NCBI GenBank assembly: GCA_021292105.1
Contig: CM037868.1
Span: forward strand, 24,998,303 to 25,062,302
DNA: 64,000 nucleotides
Source of the DNA: Anadara kagoshimensis
Lineage: Eukaryota; Mollusca; Bivalvia; Arcoida; Arcidae
Direction: 5' to 3'
Shown: positions 58,954 to 64,000 of the stretch, in pieces
Numbering within the stretch: position 1 is the first letter of the stretch
Layout of the letters: each line of letters begins with the position of its first letter
Notes under the pieces: generated by a model
Database searches by the model: none
Told to the model about the DNA's origin: nothing
The model's input: the letters and a program-made list of their open reading frames with translations, nothing else
Program-made: the position numbers and the translations under genes

Positions 58954-59055
58954 TTTTGCTCACCGACGTTCTATAATATAATAATAAATTTTATTATTGT
59001 CTCATCATAATATAAACAACATATAAAACATTATTAGCACACATAAGATATATAA
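58561..59055. other. Non-coding; TTTA microsatellite at 58,914-58,957
   Basis: About 11 TTTA units. No gene on either side. Confidence 0.7.
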
Positions 59056-59069
59056 ATATGCCACTCTTA

Positions 59070-59420
59070 AAAGAGTTATATTTGTTCTTTAGCTACTTGT
59101 GTACTGTTTACATCGAGACGTTACCATCCATAGATGAGGTTGCAGAAGTTATACTGGACACAGTTAGTGTTCTTTATCTAGTCCTTCTTACTGGGCAAAG
59201 AACATTGAAATCGACATGTACATGTTACTACACTGGTTTTCGAAGTCAAAGGTTGTGGGTTCGAATCTCACTCGGTACTTGAGAATTTTCATCTCCCGCC
59301 CATACTAGAGATGTAAAAAGCTCATTACAAGTTAGTCTTTCGGATGATACTCAGAGCCAAGATCCTGTGCCTCAGTGCACGCTAAAGACACTTCTTGTCG
59401 AAATTTTAACGCTGGGCTAA
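59070..59420 (+). mobile_element. SINE with Pol III box B
   Basis: Left part: tacatcgagacgttaccatc. Box B-like gtgggttcgaatctcac at 59,255-59,271. Then catctcccgcccatactaga and gtgcctcagtgcacgctaaa. The order of domains resembles a rearranged or composite SINE. Confidence 0.55.
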
Positions 59421-59421
59421 T

Positions 59422-59609
59422 TACAGTCCAGCCTGTCTTAAAGGCTGCCTCTATATAAGGGCCACCTGCTTATAAAGGCCAGTAGAATTGTATCCCAATT
59501 GTTCTTTATTAATATATTTGAACCTGTATATATATATAAAGGCCACCTGCCCATAAAGACCACTTTTACTGGTTTCCTTGGGTGGCCTTTATAGACAGGT
59601 TTGAGTGTA
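59422..59609. mobile_element. MITE-like TIR element (TACAGTC family), copy 6 (most complete)
   Basis: Starts tacagtccagcctgtcttaa and ends tatagacaggtttgagtgta. The interior has tctatataagggccacctgc, gtagaattgtatcccaattg and ggtttccttgggtggccttt. It best represents the family. Confidence 0.88.
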
Positions 59610-59998
59610 TAACGAGAAGGATTCGGGTCTCTCGACTGCCATTGACATATCGCCGGCCACGCCCACAATGTTCCGACAAAGGCTGCCATCGCGATAGAAA
59701 AGGAGCGTCACGGCAATTAATGACGTACTAGTATCAGTGACATCATTAAATGGCTTAATTCAGACCGAGTTTTCGTTCCTTTGTGTGTAATTCAAGCATG
59801 CCAGCTTTTTGTCGGAACATTGTGGGCGTGGCCGGCGATCTGTCAATTGCTCGAGATATGGATAGCTAGTGGTCGAAAATCTGTCGAAAGATATGATAGA
59901 AAAAGCTATCGGAAAGCAGCTTAGATATGGCTTACGATGGGTCAATGTAATCTGATTCGTTAGCTCAATGTTAAACGTTCGACAGACATGCACTGTAT
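59610..59998. mobile_element. TIR element of the GACGTCA-containing family, copy 3 (inverted)
   Basis: Contains gcgtcacggcaattaatgac, gtactagtatcagtgacatc (inverse of 52,764-52,800), gtgggcgtggccggcgatct, and an end gttcgacagacatgcactgta. An internal inverted pair (cgccggccacgcccacaatg and cattgtgggcgtggccggcg) spans about 190 bp. Confidence 0.75.
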
Positions 59999-60430
59999 GT
60001 GACGATTATCACGAATACGTATAGCGGTTTTACCGGTTATATATAGATTAAGGTATGTGAAACATATCAAGACTTTATTCAACTTTATGACCTTTCTCTG
60101 AAATGTTTGCATAATTCAGCGCCACTAATAAAGTGACTTCGACATTAATTTTGGTATCGAGAATATGTAAACCGGATACGGAAGTACTATAAATCGGGGA
60201 ATTTTCGCGTTCGTTTATTTTTCGCGTAAATTCGAGTTACAAGAACCGATAATTTAAAAAAAATCGAATATATATTATTTTTATATTGTTTGATTTTAAA
60301 CTGTTCATTATCCAACGACGCCAAAATTGAAATACGCGAATATCTAGAAAACCGAAGATTGCAAAAATTAACTGACGCAAACATTCATATTAATAAATTT
60401 CTGGTTTCTTTCGGCATTTATAATCGTATA
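59999..60430. other. Non-coding, nothing recognised
   Basis: AT-rich. From about 60,320 single degenerate units of the following array can be guessed. Confidence 0.4.
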
Positions 60431-60434
60431 AAAA

Positions 60435-61095
60435 AAATCTTTGCATTCAAACATCATATTCAGAAACTACGGGTTTTTTGCCATTCAAAAAAATCAGTTT
60501 CGGAAAATTTTGGTTAACTTCGCTATTCGAGCATCATATTTGATTTGCAAAAAATCCCTTTACCCCCGTCATTCGAGAATCATATTCGAAATACTCTCAT
60601 TTTTCGCTGTTTAAAACCATATTCCGAAAATTCTGGTTTCCTTCTCTATTAAAAAAATATATATTCGAAAAACTCCGATTTCCTTGCCATTCAAACATGA
60701 TATTCAAAAACTACCCTTTATTATGACAGAAAATTTATATTCGAAATCCAGTTACTTGCGCCATTCAAAAATCATACATGGGAACTCGGATTCCCAAAAA
60801 TCATACTGAAAACTTCGGTTTCCTTCGCCATTCAAAGATAAAATTCCAAAAAATCTAATACCCTCCGTCATTTAAACATGATATTCCGAAAAAATCTTGT
60901 AACCTCTGCCATTTAAACAGCATTTTCCGAAATAACCGCAACCTTTGCCATTTAAACATTATATTCCGGAACCTCCGGTTTCCTTCGCCATTTCAAACAG
61001 TATATTCCGGAAACTCCGATTTCCTTGGCCATTTATGAATTCCTTTTTCTGAAAACTCCGGTTAACATCTCCATTCAAAAATTATGTTCGGAAAA
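60435..61095. repeat. Degenerate minisatellite, unit about 40-48 bp
   Basis: About 14 units of the form gccatttaaacatgatattc, cgaaaactccggtttccttc. Units differ by many substitutions and small indels, so the array is old. Confidence 0.8.
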
Positions 61096-61100
61096 ACTCT

Positions 61101-61104
<4 letters not shown>

Positions 61105-61144
<40 letters not shown>

Positions 61145-61227
61145 TTTTACCTTAATTCAGCTGTGTATATTTGTGCTTTAGAGAGAGATTACCATATTCA
61201 GCTGTGTATGTGTGTCTTTATGTGTGT

Positions 61228-61295
<68 letters not shown>

Positions 61296-61488
61296 CTAAT
61301 TCAGCTGTGTATATGTGTGTTAGGAAAGAGAGAAATATTACCTAATTCAGCTATGTATATGTGTGTTAGAGAGAGAGATAGAGAGAGAGATTACCTAATT
61401 CAGCTGCGTATATGTGCGTGTGTGTGTGAGAGAGAGTGAGAGATTACCTAATTCAGCTGTGTATGTTTGTGTGTTTATGTGTGTGTTT

Positions 61489-61540
<52 letters not shown>

Positions 61541-61545
61541 GGGGG
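61105..61545. repeat. Compound repeat: GA tracts separated by a 30-45 bp spacer
   Basis: The spacer ttacctaattcagctgtgta then tatgtgtgtta occurs five or six times, each time before or after a (GA)n run (61,106-61,143; 61,232-61,292; 61,368-61,390; 61,429-61,443; 61,491-61,538). Arg/Glu-rich frames come from GA and are not genes. Confidence 0.93.
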
Positions 61546-62320
61546 AATGAGAGATTACCTGTTTCAGCTGTAATGATTACACTACACACAATAATAGCTA
61601 TAAACACGTTTGCCATTGTTAGGAGTTTCCTTTATAATAAACAGGTTATCATGCTATTTATTCAGCTTCTTAAACATTTACATTAACTACATCATCATAT
61701 AGAAAAAAATGTCAAATTTACATCAATGGGTAATCCGATTTGGCTAGTACTACATGTAGAATTCACTTTTATATGTGTAATACCGTGTAACAGGATGGCG
61801 ACATAATATAATGATTTACGATCCAAATTCCGATGGTAGTTAACTACAGTATTTCTTCGACTAAGAAATGACATTCTGATCATGGTATTTCAAGGACACC
61901 TGAAGTTGGTTACAGTGAATACAAAACACTTTCACGTTAAAATAAATATTGCAATTATCATAATTATGCTGCAGCAAACAATTGTCCCATTTTTTATTGT
62001 CATTCATATTACATTTAAAACCCAACACGTCCGAGTCTTAATAAATTATCAGTGGCATGTCATATTGACATTATTTAGTCGTGTTATGATAAAAATATGC
62101 AAAATAACAAGAACATTGACATGTGCATCTATGACAGATGACCAGTATGGTCACTAGACAATGTAAAGTCTCAAAAACTCATTAATCAAGGGTTAAGTGT
62201 ATACAACATCTCTTCAGATCAGGTAGTGTGTTAGTTCATTACATGTTGTGAGGGAGGATTGAGGATAAAGTTGCAATTATAGGTCGAAAAACCTGAAAAA
62301 TTAAGTTGTGTATTATATCT
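61546..62320. other. Non-coding, nothing recognised
   Basis: A 91-codon hydrophobic frame at 61,882-62,157 has no recognisable domain or paralogue. Left unassigned. Confidence 0.4.
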
Positions 62321-62406
62321 GAATGTTGAATAAGTAACTAACTTCAGATTATATTTACTTTTTCAACATTGAATGTTGAATGTTGAAAAAGTAACTAACT
62401 TCAGAT
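62321..62406. repeat. Short direct and inverted repeats flanking the fold-back
   Basis: aagtaactaacttcagat occurs at about 62,332 and 62,389. Between the copies, ttactttttcaacatt (62,355-62,370) is inverted as aatgttgaaaaagtaa (62,379-62,394). Confidence 0.8.
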
Positions 62407-62413
62407 ACGGGTT

Positions 62414-62522
62414 TTTCAAGGGGTAATGAAAGATAGTGTGGCGCGCGCCAAATTCGATGAGGGGCAAAGCCCTTCATTTTGAATTTGGCACGCGCCACAA
62501 TATCTTTTATTACCCCTTGAAA
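62414..62522. mobile_element. 109-bp near-perfect palindrome (fold-back MITE)
   Basis: The left arm, tttcaaggggtaatgaaaga, tagtgtggcgcgcgccaaat, pairs with the right arm, atttggcacgcgccacaata, tcttttattaccccttgaaa. The central loop is only a few bases around ggggcaaagcccc-like sequence. The GC-rich core contrasts with the AT-rich surroundings. Confidence 0.95.
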
Positions 62523-62801
62523 TATCATGAGCAGAAATGGCATTCTTATATTTACAATTCTTTCTTTTAATAAATATTTTGTACCTGGGCGCTATTTTTT
62601 TCATATCTCCTCGTGTGATATAGGGTTTTTAGTATCTCACATGATCACGTGACCCCCTGTGTGAGACATGACGTAATATTGCGGGAAAATTGATACACAT
62701 CAAGGGTCATGACCCTTATTGTCTTTCAACGGGAACTGAAATACAATTGCTTTTGTGTGTTTCATCGAAGAGAGATACAGTCATATTGTAAATATTTGAG
62801 T
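62523..62801. other. Non-coding, nothing recognised
   Basis: Contains a small dyad (tcacatgatcacgtga at about 62,637-62,652). No gene. Confidence 0.45.
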
Positions 62802-62990
62802 GTACAGTCCAACCTGCTTTAAAAGCCACCTCTATATAAGGGTCACTTGCTTATAAAGGCCAGTAGAATTGTATCACGATTGTTCTTTATTCTTATTATT
62901 TGAACCTGTATATAAAGGCCACCTGCCCATAATTATAATGCCACTTTTGCTAGTTCCCTTGGGTGTCCTTTATAACCAGGTTTGACTGTA
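62802..62990. mobile_element. MITE-like TIR element (TACAGTC family), copy 7
   Basis: Starts tacagtccaacctgctttaa and ends taaccaggtttgactgta. The interior matches copy 6 closely. Confidence 0.87.
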
Positions 62991-63214
62991 CATCTAAGGT
63001 CGTTTTTAAAAAACAAACTTAGAAAAATCGGAAAAACTTGTCAATGATTGATAAAAAAGATTTTTTTTATATTTCTTGAAAATTTGTTTCTTGTCCAATT
63101 TCCATGAATTTTTCACCGTTACATGTAAAATTAGTTGTAGTTTCTTCCAATAATTTTCAAAATACTGTCTGTCTTATAACAGTCATATCAAATTCAAACT
63201 TATTGAAAATGACA

Positions 63215-63480
63215 GATTCAAAATGTATCATTGACGAGAACACCCAAAGAAGGTTTAAATGGCTTGGGCATGTTTTTAGAATGGGAAATGCATAACTAAA
63301 GAAGCATTAAGATGGACACCCCAAGAGAAAAGACCTCGCGGAAGGCCAAAAACAACATGGCGAAGAACTGTAGAAGGTCAACTAAAAGATTTGCAGCTGA
63401 CTTGGGGATAGGCTGAGACAAAGGCAAAACACAGATCTGAATGGCGAAATCTTGCATTAACCTCATGCTCCACCTGGATA
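63215..63480 (+). pseudogene. C-terminal fragment of a non-LTR retrotransposon ORF
   Basis: A first frame gives IIDENTQRRFKWLGHVFRMG. After a shift near 63,289 the next gives ITKEALRWTPQEKRP, RGRPKTTWRRTVEGQLKDLQ, then a stop after LTWG, and in the same frame SEWRNLALTSCSTW. The series WLGHV, ALRWTP, GRPKTTWRRT, W-CSTW is the usual C-terminus of a widespread family of invertebrate LINE polyproteins. Which clade (RTE-, Jockey- or CR1-like) cannot be decided from this part. The RT domain itself is not present upstream. Confidence 0.85.
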
Positions 63481-63769
63481 GTTGGTTATAACAGTCAAGA
63501 AAACATAAGGTGAACAGCGTGGTAAATATTTAACCACCATATGAAGCATGAATATATATTTCAATTTTAGAAATTTTTCGTTGAATTTGAATTTTTTATC
63601 TATAAAAAAACAACGAAATTCTCTTTTCTAATTATTTTTAAGAAAAACTATATCAAATTTTACTTGTAATTGTGAAAAATTCAAGGAAATTGAAATAATT
63701 TTTTGAGATTTTTTTAAAAATAGGTTTTATATGAAACAAAGAAGGATTTTACGTACAAAGTGTCCGAAT
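63481..63769. other. Non-coding, nothing recognised
   Basis: AT-rich with A/T runs; possibly the 3' flank of the LINE fragment. Confidence 0.4.
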
Positions 63770-64000
63770 ACTTCTTGTCGCCTCTGTGTATCGAGGCGGT
63801 CAATTCAGAGACTGTTGAGTGATGTAATGGTGTTTTCGGACCCAGTAAAAATTCTTTCACTTACATCGAGGCTGTCAATTCAGGGACTGTTGAGTGATGT
63901 AATGGTGTTTTCGGACCCAGTAAAAATTCTTTAAGTTACATCAGGGACTGTTGAGTGGAGTAATGGTATTTTCGGACTCAGTGAAAATTTTTTCACTTAT
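63770..64000. repeat. Tandem array derived from a SINE core, open at window edge
   Basis: Units begin actgttgagtgatgtaatgg at 63,811, 63,886 and 63,947, giving spacings of 75 and 61 bp; the last spacing has lost a 14-base segment. The unit continues tgttttcggacccagtaaaa, attctttcacttacatcgag. This parallels gtggtgtttactgtcctagt, tatttcacttatatcgggac of the SINE at 46,771. Confidence 0.85.

Noticed and set aside
60290..60517. 75-codon plus-strand frame
   Set aside because: Lies at the start of a degenerate minisatellite with no recognisable domain.
61163..61686. Arg-Glu repeat frames
   Set aside because: They arise from GA microsatellites.
1..64000. An intact new defence or metabolic gene system
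   Set aside because: No cluster of intact genes exists in the window; all coding signals are TRIM pseudogenes or transposon remnants.

Overview
The window is strongly AT-rich, intron-like and intergenic DNA from an animal nuclear genome. The content points to a bivalve mollusc: two tandem TRIM-family gene copies of the kind expanded in bivalves, a Penelope-like type of reverse transcriptase common in molluscs, SINEs with a molluscan-type central domain, many short inverted-repeat elements, and long minisatellites. This is inference from family resemblance; no sequence search was possible. I see no intact protein-coding gene. Every recognisable coding region is interrupted.

Layout. Positions 1-46,300 are built from old tandem segmental duplications of about 19-20 kb. 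Unit A (about 2,810-21,500) and unit B (about 21,720-41,160) are collinear over long stretches, and each ends with a minus-strand TRIM copy (RING, B-boxes, coiled coil, NHL-like propeller). A third, partial pair is 1-1,220 versus 41,951-46,290. Since the two units share ancestry, each serves as an empty-site control for the other. This exposes later insertions: a TA-flanked MITE (3,194-3,964), a small retroposon with a 9-bp target duplication (9,060-9,246), a full-length dead mariner (26,853-28,192), and a 5'-truncated L1/Tx1-like LINE with a 14-bp target duplication (42,449-44,941). Fragments of a Penelope-like reverse transcriptase are scattered through both units; the longest copy is at 22,980-24,345.

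Positions 46,300-64,000 are almost entirely repeats. They hold a 3.6-kb minisatellite with a 56-bp unit (47,445-51,100), SINEs, several copies of a TIR element with TACAGTC ends, a minisatellite that grew inside one of those elements (53,067-54,692), fold-back elements, GA and AAAT microsatellite compounds, a LINE 3' fragment (63,215-63,480), and a tandem array at the right edge that appears to derive from a SINE domain.

Functionally, the TRIM copies would encode ubiquitin E3 ligases if intact, but both carry frameshifts. The three frameshifts in copy 1 and the 2-bp insertion plus 61-bp duplication in copy 2 mark them as pseudogenes, unless the indels are assembly errors. The main interest is evolutionary: serial local duplication of a TRIM locus, tandem multiplication of the TRIM 3' end, and satellites arising from mobile elements.
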